A stretch of DNA of 32,109 nucleotides from Modestobacter sp. DSM 44400. Lineage in GTDB: Bacteria > Actinomycetota > Actinomycetes > Mycobacteriales > Geodermatophilaceae. The stretch spans positions 1 to 32,109 of the forward strand of contig NZ_FNOZ01000047.1 in assembly GCF_900107175.1 (NCBI RefSeq), in the 5' to 3' direction. The translations under genes were made by a program, and so were the position numbers. Shown here piece by piece: positions 21,595 to 29,793 of this stretch. Each line of letters begins with the position of its first letter. The stretch's first letter is position 1. A model generated the notes under the pieces. It was not told the DNA's origin and did no database searches. It was given only the letters and a program-made list of their open reading frames with translations.

Positions 21595-22473
21595 GTGAGC
21601 GTTGCGCTGGCGGTGGCGTCCATAGGCGACCGGATGGCCGGGATCGCCGGGAGCGGCTCCTTGCTCCTGGCGATTCCGGTGGCACTGGCCGCGGGGGTGG
21701 TGTCGTTCCTGTCGCCGTGCATGCTGCCGCTGGTGCCCGGCTATCTGTCGTATGTCACCGGGCTGGCCGGGCGCAGTCTCGCCGCCCCGGCGACCCCGGC
21801 CGCCGGCACAGCCGGACCCACTCCGGCGACTTCCACGGTGATCAGGGCACCGGTCGCTGCTGCGGCGGAGAGTGGCCCGAGCCTCACCGCCGCCGACCGG
21901 CGGCGGGTGCTGGCCGGCAGCGTGTTGTTCGTGGCCGGGTTCACCGCGGTGTTCGTTTCCACCGGCAGCCTGTTCGGCGGGCTTGGTGCGTTGCTGTACG
22001 GCCACGCGGCCGGGCTGCAGCGGATCCTCGGCGTGATCGTCATCGTCATGGGGGCGGCATTTCTCGGGTGGTTGCCGGCGCTGCACCGGCAGGTCCGGCT
22101 CCCGTGGCGCCCACGTAGCGGGCTGGGTGCGGCGCCGCTGCTGGGTGCGGTGTTCGCGTTGGGTTGGACGCCGTGTATCGGCCCGACGCTGGCCGCGGTG
22201 CTCACCCTGGCTGCCGGCACCGGCACCGCCGGGCGCGGTGCGCTGCTGGCCGGGGTCTACAGCCTGGGGCTGGGATTGCCATTCATCGCCGTCGCGCTCG
22301 GCCTGCGCCGGGCGCTGGGAGCGGTAGCGATGATCCGGCGCCATCAACGAGCGGTGGTCCGGGTCGGGGGCGCGCTGCTGTTGGCCACCGGGCTGCTGCT
22401 GGTGACCGGTGTCTGGGGGACGCTGATGGTCCAGTTGCGCGTCTGGGTGAGCTCCGTGTACCTGCCGATATGA
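21595..22473 (+). CDS. ccdA: cytochrome c biogenesis thiol carrier CcdA
   Basis: 292 residues, GTG 21595 with a weak ribosome site (AGGCGG). About six helices; LSPCMLPLVPGYLSY (39-53; Cys42) and GWTPCIGPTLAAVLTLAA (190-207; Cys194) give the one-Cys-per-helix pair typical of CcdA. It brings reducing power across the membrane to the CcmG/CcmH thiols. An Ala/Pro/Thr-rich loop (62-98) separates the first two helices. It overlaps ccmA (ATGA), so it is the first gene of the tightly packed ccm operon. It differs from the CC-type carrier at 9329-10420. Confidence 0.9.
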   Translation: MSVALAVASIGDRMAGIAGSGSLLLAIPVALAAGVVSFLSPCMLPLVPGYLSYVTGLAGRSLAAPATPAAGTAGPTPATSTVIRAPVAAAAESGPSLTAADRRRVLAGSVLFVAGFTAVFVSTGSLFGGLGALLYGHAAGLQRILGVIVIVMGAAFLGWLPALHRQVRLPWRPRSGLGAAPLLGAVFALGWTPCIGPTLAAVLTLAAGTGTAGRGALLAGVYSLGLGLPFIAVALGLRRALGAVAMIRRHQRAVVRVGGALLLATGLLLVTGVWGTLMVQLRVWVSSVYLPI

Positions 22474-23165
22474 GCCGCGCGATGACCGACCCCGCCACCG
22501 CGCCAGGCACCACCGCGCCCGTCACTGCCGCGTCCATCAACGCTGCGCCCGTCACTGCTGCGGTGACGCTTGCGTTGGCCGGCCTGACCCGGGTCTTCGC
22601 CGACCGGCCGGTGCTGGGGCCGGTCGACCTACGGCTGGACGCCGGTGTGCTGGCGGTGGTCAATGGGCCCAACGGGGCCGGGAAGACGACGCTGCTGCGG
22701 GTGGCCGCCGGGTTGCTGGCGCCCAGCGGCGGGACGCGGGTGTGCGCCGGCCGGGCGGTGTACTCACGGCCGGGGGCGGGGGCGCGCCATTCGCTGCGCG
22801 TGGGGCAGGTACTCGCCCAAACCGCCGCGCTGGCTGGCACCCCGATCAACGCGGTCGGCGAGGCGGTCGCGGCGGCCGGACTGGAAGAGCTGACCGGGCG
22901 TGTGGTGGGCGAGCTCAGCGCGGGGCAGCATGCCCGGCTCAGCGTCGCGCTGGCGGCCGCCAGCGACCCGTCGCTGGCGTGCCTGGACGAGCCGACCGCG
23001 CATCTGGATCCGGCTGGGGTCGAGCAGGTCCGCGCGGCGGTGCACCTGCTGCTCGCACGCGGCACGGCGGTGTTGCTGGTCAGCCACAGCCCCGAGCAGT
23101 TCGCCGACCTGGCCGATGCGGCGCTGCGGTTGGAGAACGGACTGTTGCGGGAGACCGGATGCTGA
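22470..23165 (+). CDS. ccmA: heme exporter ATP-binding protein CcmA
   Basis: 231 residues, ATG 22470 overlapping ccdA. Walker A GPNGAGKTT (66-74), ABC signature LSAGQHARLS, Walker B LACLDEPTAHLD and the switch His in LVSHSPEQ. CcmA with CcmB and CcmC forms the ABC complex that frees holo-CcmE loaded with heme. The first 30 residues are an Ala/Thr/Pro extension; the inner ATG at residue 5 is another possible start. The family call rests on motifs plus the ccmB-ccmC neighbours. Confidence 0.93.
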   Translation: MSRAMTDPATAPGTTAPVTAASINAAPVTAAVTLALAGLTRVFADRPVLGPVDLRLDAGVLAVVNGPNGAGKTTLLRVAAGLLAPSGGTRVCAGRAVYSRPGAGARHSLRVGQVLAQTAALAGTPINAVGEAVAAAGLEELTGRVVGELSAGQHARLSVALAAASDPSLACLDEPTAHLDPAGVEQVRAAVHLLLARGTAVLLVSHSPEQFADLADAALRLENGLLRETGC

Positions 23166-23839
23166 CCGCACCGCGGACCAGCGCGCTGCGGGTCACTGTG
23201 CTGCGGCAGGGCTGGCTGCTGCTGCGCCGGGAACTCGCGATCGAGAAGGCGAGCCGGGAAACGCTGGTCACCGTCGCGCCGTTTGTGGGGGTGCTGGTGC
23301 TGCTCGGTGGGCTGGCGTTCGGCCCGCGGCCTGCCGTGTTCGCCGCGACCGCACCCGGCATGGTGTGGTTCGCGGTGCTGGTGGCCGCGGTGCCGCTGGC
23401 CCCCACCGTCGCAATCGCCGAGGCCGCCGACGACGCCTGGGACCTGCTGCGTGCCGTGGCCGCCCCGGGTGCGTTGCTGGCCGGGAAGCTGGCCGCTATG
23501 TGGCTGCGGTTGCTGGTCGGCTGGGGCCTGGCGACCCTGCTCGTGGCCACGCTGTTCGGCGTGCCGGCCACCACGGCGGGCTTGGCCGGCGGTGTGGTGG
23601 CGACTCTGGGGGTGGCCGCGCTGACCGTGCTGTTGGGCACGCTGCTGCCGGCGACCACCCGCCGTCCGGCGCTGCTGGCCGTGCTGCTGCTGCCAGCCAG
23701 CCTGCCGGCGCTGGTCGCCGGCACTCAAACCGCCACTACCGGAGTGCCCGCGGCGCCGTGGCTGGCGCTGCTGGCCGTCTTCGACCTGCTCACCCTGACC
23801 GTCACCTGGGCGGTCTTTCCCACCCTGCTGGAGGATTGA
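23159..23839 (+). CDS. ccmB: heme exporter membrane protein CcmB
   Basis: 226 residues, ATG 23159 overlapping ccmA by 7 bp. Starts with LRRELAIEKASRETLVTVAPF, cut here as LRRELAIEKASRETL, the conserved amphipathic opening of CcmB (RREL..E.R..E), followed by six hydrophobic helices. AEAADDAWDLL matches the conserved soluble loop (E..D...DLL). Membrane partner of CcmA. Very rich in Ala, Leu and Val, as expected for GC-rich DNA. Confidence 0.9.
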   Translation: MLTAPRTSALRVTVLRQGWLLLRRELAIEKASRETLVTVAPFVGVLVLLGGLAFGPRPAVFAATAPGMVWFAVLVAAVPLAPTVAIAEAADDAWDLLRAVAAPGALLAGKLAAMWLRLLVGWGLATLLVATLFGVPATTAGLAGGVVATLGVAALTVLLGTLLPATTRRPALLAVLLLPASLPALVAGTQTATTGVPAAPWLALLAVFDLLTLTVTWAVFPTLLED

Positions 23840-23840
23840 G

Positions 23841-24617
23841 ATGGCTGTGGAACCGGGCCTACGCCCGCCGCGGGTCTGGTTGCGCCGTGCGGTCGGGCTC
23901 GGCGCCGGGGTTGCGACCTTGGCGATGCTGATCCTGGCGCTGTGGGTCGCTCCCCCGGACGCGGTGCAGGGCCAGCCGCAGCGGCTGATGTACCTGCATG
24001 TGCCGGCCGCATGGGTCGCCTATCTGGCGTTCGCCACCGTGCTGGTCGCCAGCCTTGGGTACTTGTGGCGCCGTGACCTGCGCTGGGACGCCCACGCGCA
24101 AGCCGCGGCTGAGCTCGGCGCCGGGCTGACCGCGCTCACCCTGGTCCTGGGCAGCCTGTGGGGCCGCCCGGTGTGGGGGGTGTGGTGGGCCTGGGATCCG
24201 CGGCTGGTGTCGACCGCGGTGCTGCTACTGGTCTACGTCGGCTATCTCGGGGTGCGCGGACTGTCCCCCGACCGGCACGTCAACGCCCGCCGCGCCGCAG
24301 TCATCGGGGTGCTCGGGTTCGTCGAGGTGCCGATCGTGCACTTCTCCGTGCTGTGGTGGCGCAGCCTGCACCAGCCACCCACCGTGATCCAGCCCGGCGC
24401 CCCACCAATCGCCGCACCGATGCTCGCCGCGCTGCTGACCGGGGTCCTGGCCTTCACCCTGCTCACCGGCTGGGTGTTCCTGCGCCGCCTGGACCAGCTC
24501 ACCGCGAGGCTCGCGCCCGCTGTGCCCAACCGACCGGCTCCCGCCGCTGTCGATGCCCTTGCCGCCATCCCGGTGGCATCGAAGACCATTCACGTCAAGA
24601 ACGGAGCCCCGCGATGA
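23841..24617 (+). CDS. ccmC: heme-handling protein CcmC
   Basis: 258 residues, ATG 23841 just after the ccmB stop. Six helices with the heme-handling loop GVWWAWDPRLVST (113-125), flanking His in YLHVPAAWVAYL (His53) and PIVHFSVLWWRSLHQP. CcmC presents heme to CcmE. The C-terminal tail (from about 225) is longer than usual and ends in HVKNGAPR. It overlaps ccmD (ATGA). Confidence 0.95.
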   Translation: MAVEPGLRPPRVWLRRAVGLGAGVATLAMLILALWVAPPDAVQGQPQRLMYLHVPAAWVAYLAFATVLVASLGYLWRRDLRWDAHAQAAAELGAGLTALTLVLGSLWGRPVWGVWWAWDPRLVSTAVLLLVYVGYLGVRGLSPDRHVNARRAAVIGVLGFVEVPIVHFSVLWWRSLHQPPTVIQPGAPPIAAPMLAALLTGVLAFTLLTGWVFLRRLDQLTARLAPAVPNRPAPAAVDALAAIPVASKTIHVKNGAPR

Positions 24618-24709
24618 ACGGCTGGGGATGGGTGCTCGCGGGTTACCTGTTGACCGCCGCCCTTTGGGCCGGCTATGTGATCTGGACTCGGCCGGAGCGC
24701 TCGCGATGA
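24614..24709 (+). CDS. ccmD: small membrane protein CcmD
   Basis: 31 residues only: a short Gly/Trp start (NGWGWVLAGYLLTAALWAGY), one helix and a basic end. CcmD stabilises the CcmABC-CcmE complex. The call rests on size, helix and exact place between ccmC and ccmE, with ATGA overlaps at both ends. Confidence 0.88.
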   Translation: MNGWGWVLAGYLLTAALWAGYVIWTRPERSR

Positions 24710-25209
24710 CCGCCACAGTCCCGAACATCGGGACCCCGGACAACCCGCCGGCGGCGGGGTCGACCGGCACCCGCCGGTGGCGCCTGGTGGTGGTCGTCGT
24801 CGTGGTCCTCGGCGCGGTCGCCATCCTCGCCGTCGCCGGGCTCAACCGCACCCTGGTCTACTACCGCACCCCCACCGAGCTGCTGCACGACCAGACGCTG
24901 GTCGGCAAGCAGGTCCGAGTGGGTGGGCTGGTCGCCCCCGGCAGCCTGCAACGCGACGGGCAGGTGGCGCGGTTCACCCTCACCGACGGGGTGACCGACG
25001 TGCCCGTCGTCTTCACCGGCCCGATTAACGGGGTTTTCGCCGCCGGCCGCGACGCGCTGGTCGACGGCCGGTACACCTCCGCCGGAGTCCTGGACGGCGA
25101 CGAGCTGATAGTCAAGCACGACAACACCTACCGCGGTCCGGACGGAAAGCGCTACACCCCACCGACCATCGGCGCTGCACCGGCCGGGACCGGCAGGGGC
25201 GGCCGGTGA
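24706..25209 (+). CDS. ccmE: heme chaperone CcmE
   Basis: 167 residues. An N-terminal helix (about 27-46) anchors an OB-fold domain: YYRTPTELL, VRVGGLVAPGSL, VVFTGPINGVF. The covalent heme site is KHDNTY (His138, Tyr142), the HxxxY of standard CcmE; some non-proteobacterial forms have Cys in place of this His, so this one is the classical type. It receives heme from CcmC and gives it to CcmF. A Gly/Pro/Arg tail ends the protein. Confidence 0.95.
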   Translation: MTATVPNIGTPDNPPAAGSTGTRRWRLVVVVVVVLGAVAILAVAGLNRTLVYYRTPTELLHDQTLVGKQVRVGGLVAPGSLQRDGQVARFTLTDGVTDVPVVFTGPINGVFAAGRDALVDGRYTSAGVLDGDELIVKHDNTYRGPDGKRYTPPTIGAAPAGTGRGGR

Positions 25210-27326
25210 CCGCCGCCGTCGGTCAGGCGGCGCTGGCCGCCGGCCTGGTGGCCTGTCTCCTCGCCGGGATGTGGTGGGGACAGTTCGCGGCCGGTCTGCA
25301 ACGTGGCCGGCCGGCACCGGCGCGGGTCGCCGAGCTCGCCCCGACCGTCACCGGCGGCGCCTTCGCCGCCGCCGTGGTGGCGGCCGGTGCGATGGAGTGG
25401 GCGCTGCTCACCCATGACTTCTCCATCCGCTACGTCGCGGAGAACGGCTCCCGCGCGCTGCCGACCTACTACACCGTCATCAGCCTGTGGGCGGCGCTGG
25501 CCGGCTCGCTGCTGCTGTGGCTGGTGCTGCTGACCGCGGTCACCGTCGCCGTCACCCGCAGCGCCCGCCGCCAGCTGTCCGCGCTGCACGGCTGGGCGCT
25601 GGCGGTGCTCAATCTCGTCGGCGCCTTCTTCTTCGGCCTGGCCCTGTTCGCGGGGGACGCCTTCGCCACCGTTTCCCCTGTCCCGGCGGATGGACCGGGA
25701 CCGAATCCGCTGCTGCAGGACCATCCACTGATGGGGGTCCATCCTCCGCTGCTCTACGTGGGCTATGTGACCCTGACCGTGCCGTTCGCCTACGCCCTCG
25801 CCGCGCTGATCACCGGGCAGACCGGGCCGGTGTGGGTGGCCGCGGTGCGCCGCTGGACGCTGACCGGGTGGGCCGCGCTGACCGTCGCTGTGATCATGGG
25901 CGGCTGGTGGTCCTATGAGGTGCTCGGCTGGGGCGGGTACTGGGCGTGGGACCCGGTGGAGAACGCCGCCGTGGTGCCGTGGTTCGTGGCCACCGCGCTG
26001 CTGCACACCATGCTGGTGCAGGCCCGCCGGGCCACCCTGCGGGTCTGGAACCTATCCCTGGCGCTGGCCACCTATCTGCTGGTGCTCGTCGGCACGTTTC
26101 TCACCCGCAGCGGCGTGATCCAGTCGGTGCACTCGTTCACGCAGTCGGCGGTCGGCCCGGTGCTGCTGGGGTTCATCCTGGTCGCGCTTGTGGTGTCCGG
26201 GGTGCTGTTGGTGTGGCGGTCTGACCGGCTCGGCGTCGACTCTCCCCTGGGCGCGCGGCTGTCCCGGGAGAGCGTGTTCCTGGTCAACAACCTGTTGCTT
26301 GCCGCGTTGGCGCTGACGGTGCTGATCGGCACGGTGTTCCCGCTGCTGGCCGAGGCGATCGGCGGGCAGCGGCTGTCGGTCGGCGCCCCCTACTTCAACC
26401 GGATCACCGTGCCGCTGATCTTGGCCATCCTGGTGCTCATGGGAATCGGGCCGCTGGTGCCCTGGGGCAGCGCCGGCCTGCGTTCGGTGGCGCGCCGGCT
26501 AGCCGGCCCGGCCGCGGTCGCGGTCGCCACCGCCGGCGCGCTGGGGCTGGCCGGGGTCCGCGGGCTCGCGCCGCTGACAACGTTCGCCGCGGCCGCGTTC
26601 GTCGGCACCGCGATCGGCTGGCAGTACGTGGGGTCGGTGCGGCAGGTCCGCCGCCGCCAGGCCTTGTCGGCGACGGCCGCCGCGGGCCGGGTACTCAGCC
26701 GGCGGCGCCGCTTCTACGGCGGCATGCTGGTCCACGTCGGTGTGGTATTAGCCGCGGTCGCCGTGGCCGCCTCCTCCAGCTACACCACCGCGGCCCAACG
26801 CACGCTGCACATCGGGGAGTCCGTCACCGTCGGGGACTACAGCGCGACCCTGGTCGGGATCGACCGGCACCGCGACGCCCGCCGGATGTGGGTGTCCGCC
26901 CGGCTGGCGCTGTCCCACGACGGTCAGCCGGTCGGGGTGTACGCCCCGGCACTGAGCTTCTATCCGAACAGCACGCAGGCGATCGGCACCCCCTCGGTGC
27001 GCACCACCCTCGCCGGCGACGCCTACCTGACGCTGGAGCAGACCGACGACGCCCGCACCTGGGCGGTCGTCAACCTTTCCGTGCACCCCTTGGTCGTGTG
27101 GCTGTGGATCTCCGCGGTCGTGATGGCTGCCGGCGCGCTGGTCGCCGGCTGGCCCGAATCCCGGCGCCGCCGCCACCCCCTTCCCGAAGATGACCCCGCA
27201 GCCGACGCTCCGGCCGGAGCTGCGGCGGCGAAGGACGATCCCGCGCGCGACGTGGTTGCCGGAGAAGCGACCGCGGACACGCCCGGGTCCGATCGGGCCG
27301 ACGAGCCCTACGCCGAGGTGCCCTGA
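25206..27326 (+). CDS. ccmF: cytochrome c heme lyase subunit CcmF
   Basis: 706 residues, GTG 25206 overlapping ccmE (GTGA). About 14-15 helices; the heme-handling loop WWSYEVLGWGGYWAWDPVEN spans 234-253, with PLLQDHPLMGVHPPLLYVGY before it and LTRSGVIQSVHSF after it, giving the His ligands. A large outer loop near the end (about 530-630) and an Ala/Asp-rich tail finish it. CcmF reduces and transfers heme from CcmE to apocytochrome c. Length is near that of other CcmF proteins. Confidence 0.96.
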   Translation: MTAAVGQAALAAGLVACLLAGMWWGQFAAGLQRGRPAPARVAELAPTVTGGAFAAAVVAAGAMEWALLTHDFSIRYVAENGSRALPTYYTVISLWAALAGSLLLWLVLLTAVTVAVTRSARRQLSALHGWALAVLNLVGAFFFGLALFAGDAFATVSPVPADGPGPNPLLQDHPLMGVHPPLLYVGYVTLTVPFAYALAALITGQTGPVWVAAVRRWTLTGWAALTVAVIMGGWWSYEVLGWGGYWAWDPVENAAVVPWFVATALLHTMLVQARRATLRVWNLSLALATYLLVLVGTFLTRSGVIQSVHSFTQSAVGPVLLGFILVALVVSGVLLVWRSDRLGVDSPLGARLSRESVFLVNNLLLAALALTVLIGTVFPLLAEAIGGQRLSVGAPYFNRITVPLILAILVLMGIGPLVPWGSAGLRSVARRLAGPAAVAVATAGALGLAGVRGLAPLTTFAAAAFVGTAIGWQYVGSVRQVRRRQALSATAAAGRVLSRRRRFYGGMLVHVGVVLAAVAVAASSSYTTAAQRTLHIGESVTVGDYSATLVGIDRHRDARRMWVSARLALSHDGQPVGVYAPALSFYPNSTQAIGTPSVRTTLAGDAYLTLEQTDDARTWAVVNLSVHPLVVWLWISAVVMAAGALVAGWPESRRRRHPLPEDDPAADAPAGAAAAKDDPARDVVAGEATADTPGSDRADEPYAEVP

Positions 27327-28054
27327 TGGCCACCAGCCCCGAGACCACGCCCACCCCGACACAGACCCCGCCGACGGCCACCGCGCCGACCGAGGCCCCC
27401 CGCCAGACCCCGCCGACGGTCGCGCCAGGTGTACAGACGCCCGCGAGCCCTGCGCCCGCCGGGACCGAGCTCACCGGGCCCGGCGTGACCAACAGGCGTC
27501 CCCGCCGGCGCCGGCGGCGGATCGTCGGCGCAGCTCTACTGGTGGGACTAGTGGCGCTGGCTGCCGTGGTCTTCAGCGTCGGTTTCGGCCGCGACCCCTC
27601 CGTGGTCCGCTCGGTGCTGATCGACAAGCCGGCGCCGCCGCTGTCGGGCACCACCCTCGACGGCGCCCCGCTGGACCTGCGCGACTACCGCGGCAAGGTC
27701 GTGATGGTCAACGTGTGGGCCTCCTGGTGCGCGGCCTGCCGCGAGGAGCACCCGGTGCTCACCGCCGCCCAACGCGGCCTGGCCGACCGGGGCCTGCAGA
27801 TCATCGGCGTCGACATGAGCGACACCGTCGCCGACGCCCAGAAGTTCCTCACCGAGATGGGCGGCGCAGCCTATCCCAGCGTGCAGGATCCGAACGCGCA
27901 GATCGCGATCGCGTGGGGCACTTTCGGGGTGCCGGAGACCTACGTCCTAGACCGCGCCGGCATGATCCGGGAGAAGGCCGTCGGCGCTGTGACCCCGGAC
28001 TGGATCGACGCGCACGTGGTCCCTCTCTTGGCCCCCGGGGGAGGGTCACGGTGA
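27326..28054 (+). CDS. ccmG: thiol-disulfide oxidoreductase CcmG/TlpA-like
   Basis: 242 residues, ATG 27326 touching the ccmF stop. A Thr/Pro-rich cytoplasmic tail (1-55), an Arg block (RRPRRRRRR, 58-66), one helix (about 67-87) and a thioredoxin fold with VMVNVWASWCAACREEHP (Cys135, Cys138), IIGVDMSDT and GVPETYVLD (cis-Pro). It keeps apocytochrome thiols reduced and receives electrons from CcdA. The long disordered tail is unusual for CcmG. Confidence 0.92.
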   Translation: MATSPETTPTPTQTPPTATAPTEAPRQTPPTVAPGVQTPASPAPAGTELTGPGVTNRRPRRRRRRIVGAALLVGLVALAAVVFSVGFGRDPSVVRSVLIDKPAPPLSGTTLDGAPLDLRDYRGKVVMVNVWASWCAACREEHPVLTAAQRGLADRGLQIIGVDMSDTVADAQKFLTEMGGAAYPSVQDPNAQIAIAWGTFGVPETYVLDRAGMIREKAVGAVTPDWIDAHVVPLLAPGGGSR

Positions 28055-29358
28055 GTCGGCCGCACCGCCCGCGGTCACCTCAGCGGCTGCTGATCGGGCT
28101 GGCTGCCGTCGCGCTGCTGGCGCTCGGTGCGGCCGGAGTCTGGCAGGCCAGCCAGCCGGCCGGCCCGGCCACCCCGCACGAGCGGGCGGTCGCGGTGGAG
28201 CGCACCCTGCGCTGCCCGACCTGTCAGGGGCTCTCGGTCGCCGACTCGCCCAGTTCGATCGCCGCCGGCATGCGCCAGCAGGTCGAACAGCAGGTCGCCG
28301 CCGGCGCGACCGCGGACCAGATCCGCGGCTACTTCGTGAACCGCTACAGCGACTGGATCCTGCTCGCCCCGCCCCGGCGGGGTATCGGCTGGCTGCTCTG
28401 GCTGGCCCCAGCCGTGGCGCTGCTGGCCGGGGGGCTGCTCGTGGCCCGCACCCTGCGCCGCCGCGCGAGCACCGCACCCGGACGATCCGAGGAGATCCCC
28501 GCCGCCGAGCTCGACGCCGCGGCCGTCTTCGCCACCGCCCCGCCCACCGCCGACCTGGTCGAGCCGGTCGCCGCCGCGCTCGCCGACCTGCACGCCGCCC
28601 GCCTCGACGCCGACGTCGACCCGGCCGGCGAGGCAGACGTCGACGGGGCCCTGGCCCGGCTCGCCGTCGCGCTGCGCGACCACCCCGAGCCGGTCGTCGC
28701 GTCGCCGCCCGACCCCGACCACAGCCCCGAGCTCGAGCCCGCGGAGGCACTCGAACCCGGAGAGGCGCCCGCTGGCGCCGACGGCCGCCCGGCCGCACCG
28801 CGCCGGCGGGTTTCCCGCTACGCGCTGGGTGCTGCCGCGGTGCTGTTCGCCGGGCTGCTCGCCGTCACCCTGACCCGCGCGGTCGGCGACCGGCCGGCCG
28901 GTGCGGTGATCACCGGGGACTTCGCCTCCGCACCCCCCGCCGCCGCGTCCGGAGCCGCCGGCGCGCAGCTGGCCGCCCTGCGGGACGCAACCCGGGCGCG
29001 CCCGCAGGACCCGGCGGCGTGGCTTACCTACGCGACCGCGCTGGACCAGGCCGGGCAGCTGGCCGACGCGGAGCCCGCCTACCGCACCGCCCTTGCCCTC
29101 GACCCGGGCAACACCCCCGCCACCGAGCAGTACGCCTGGCTGCTCACCCGCGGTGGCGCCCCCAAAGAGGCGCTCCCCCTGCTCACCCCGCTCGCGCAGG
29201 AGCGACCCGACGACCCGCAGGTCGTCCTCCTGCTGGGCCTTGCCCAGCGCGGCGCAGGCGACCCCCAAGCCACGACGACCCTGCGCCGCTACCTGGCCCT
29301 CGCTCCCGACACCCCCCAGGCCGGGATCATCCGTGGCCTGCTGGGACAGACCCCATGA
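28051..29358 (+). CDS. ccmH: CcmH-CcmI fusion protein
   Basis: 435 residues, GTG 28051 overlapping ccmG (GTGA). Helix 1 (about 13-32), then the CcmH domain with ERTLRCPTCQGLSVADS (Cys55, Cys58) and YFVNRYSDWILLAPP; helix 2 (about 110-133); an acidic Ala-rich linker; helix 3 (about 257-275); TPR-like CcmI repeats (about 300-430: AWLTYATALDQAG, EQYAWLLTRGG). CcmH reduces the apocytochrome CXXC and CcmI holds the apocytochrome tail. In many bacteria these are two genes; the fusion also occurs in E. coli-type CcmH. Confidence 0.93.
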   Translation: MSRPHRPRSPQRLLIGLAAVALLALGAAGVWQASQPAGPATPHERAVAVERTLRCPTCQGLSVADSPSSIAAGMRQQVEQQVAAGATADQIRGYFVNRYSDWILLAPPRRGIGWLLWLAPAVALLAGGLLVARTLRRRASTAPGRSEEIPAAELDAAAVFATAPPTADLVEPVAAALADLHAARLDADVDPAGEADVDGALARLAVALRDHPEPVVASPPDPDHSPELEPAEALEPGEAPAGADGRPAAPRRRVSRYALGAAAVLFAGLLAVTLTRAVGDRPAGAVITGDFASAPPAAASGAAGAQLAALRDATRARPQDPAAWLTYATALDQAGQLADAEPAYRTALALDPGNTPATEQYAWLLTRGGAPKEALPLLTPLAQERPDDPQVVLLLGLAQRGAGDPQATTTLRRYLALAPDTPQAGIIRGLLGQTP

Positions 29359-29753
29359 CCCGGCAGCCGGCCCCCGCCGCCGCCCCGATCGCCGTGGCCG
29401 CCTTCCTGGCCCTGGCCGGCTGCGGCGCCGCAGACGCCACCACGACTTCCACGGCGGGCGCCGCCCCGGCCTCGGCGGACCTGCGGGTGGGCCTGCTGGA
29501 GTGGCAGATCGCCACCTCCAGCGCCGCGCTCAGCGCCGGCGTCGACCGGCTCACCGTCACCAACACCGGCACCACCGCCCACGACCTGCACGTGTCCGGT
29601 CCCGGCCTGCACGCGCACACCCCGCTGCTCGCCCCTGGCGGCACCGCAACCCTCACCATCACCACCCGGGCGGGGACCACCCTGACCCTGAGCTGCGAGG
29701 TGACCGGCCACGAAGAAGCCGGCATGCACACCACCCTGCGGATCGCCCGCTGA
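29355..29753 (+). CDS. cupredoxin-like copper lipoprotein
   Basis: 132 residues, ATG 29355 overlapping the previous gene (ATGA). Signal peptide with lipobox LALAGC (Cys23). A small beta-rich domain has TAHDLHV (His76) and SCEVTGHEEAGMHT (Cys114, His119, Met124), giving the His-Cys-His-Met set of a type 1 copper site. It probably carries one electron or stores copper on the outer face of the membrane. Its place at the end of the ccm run suggests it works with the cytochromes that are matured, or protects heme assembly from copper. Confidence 0.87.
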   Translation: MTRQPAPAAAPIAVAAFLALAGCGAADATTTSTAGAAPASADLRVGLLEWQIATSSAALSAGVDRLTVTNTGTTAHDLHVSGPGLHAHTPLLAPGGTATLTITTRAGTTLTLSCEVTGHEEAGMHTTLRIAR

Positions 29754-29793
29754 CCCCCGCCTCGACCGCCCGACCGCAACCGAAGGGACCGCG

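Noticed and set aside
21016..22347. 443-residue minus-strand frame
   Set aside because: Shadow of ccdA and of the gene-free stretch; Arg/Gln/Pro-rich with no motif.
22283..23728. 481-residue minus-strand frame opposite ccmA-ccmB
   Set aside because: Low-complexity shadow; the plus strand has clear ABC and CcmB motifs with overlaps.
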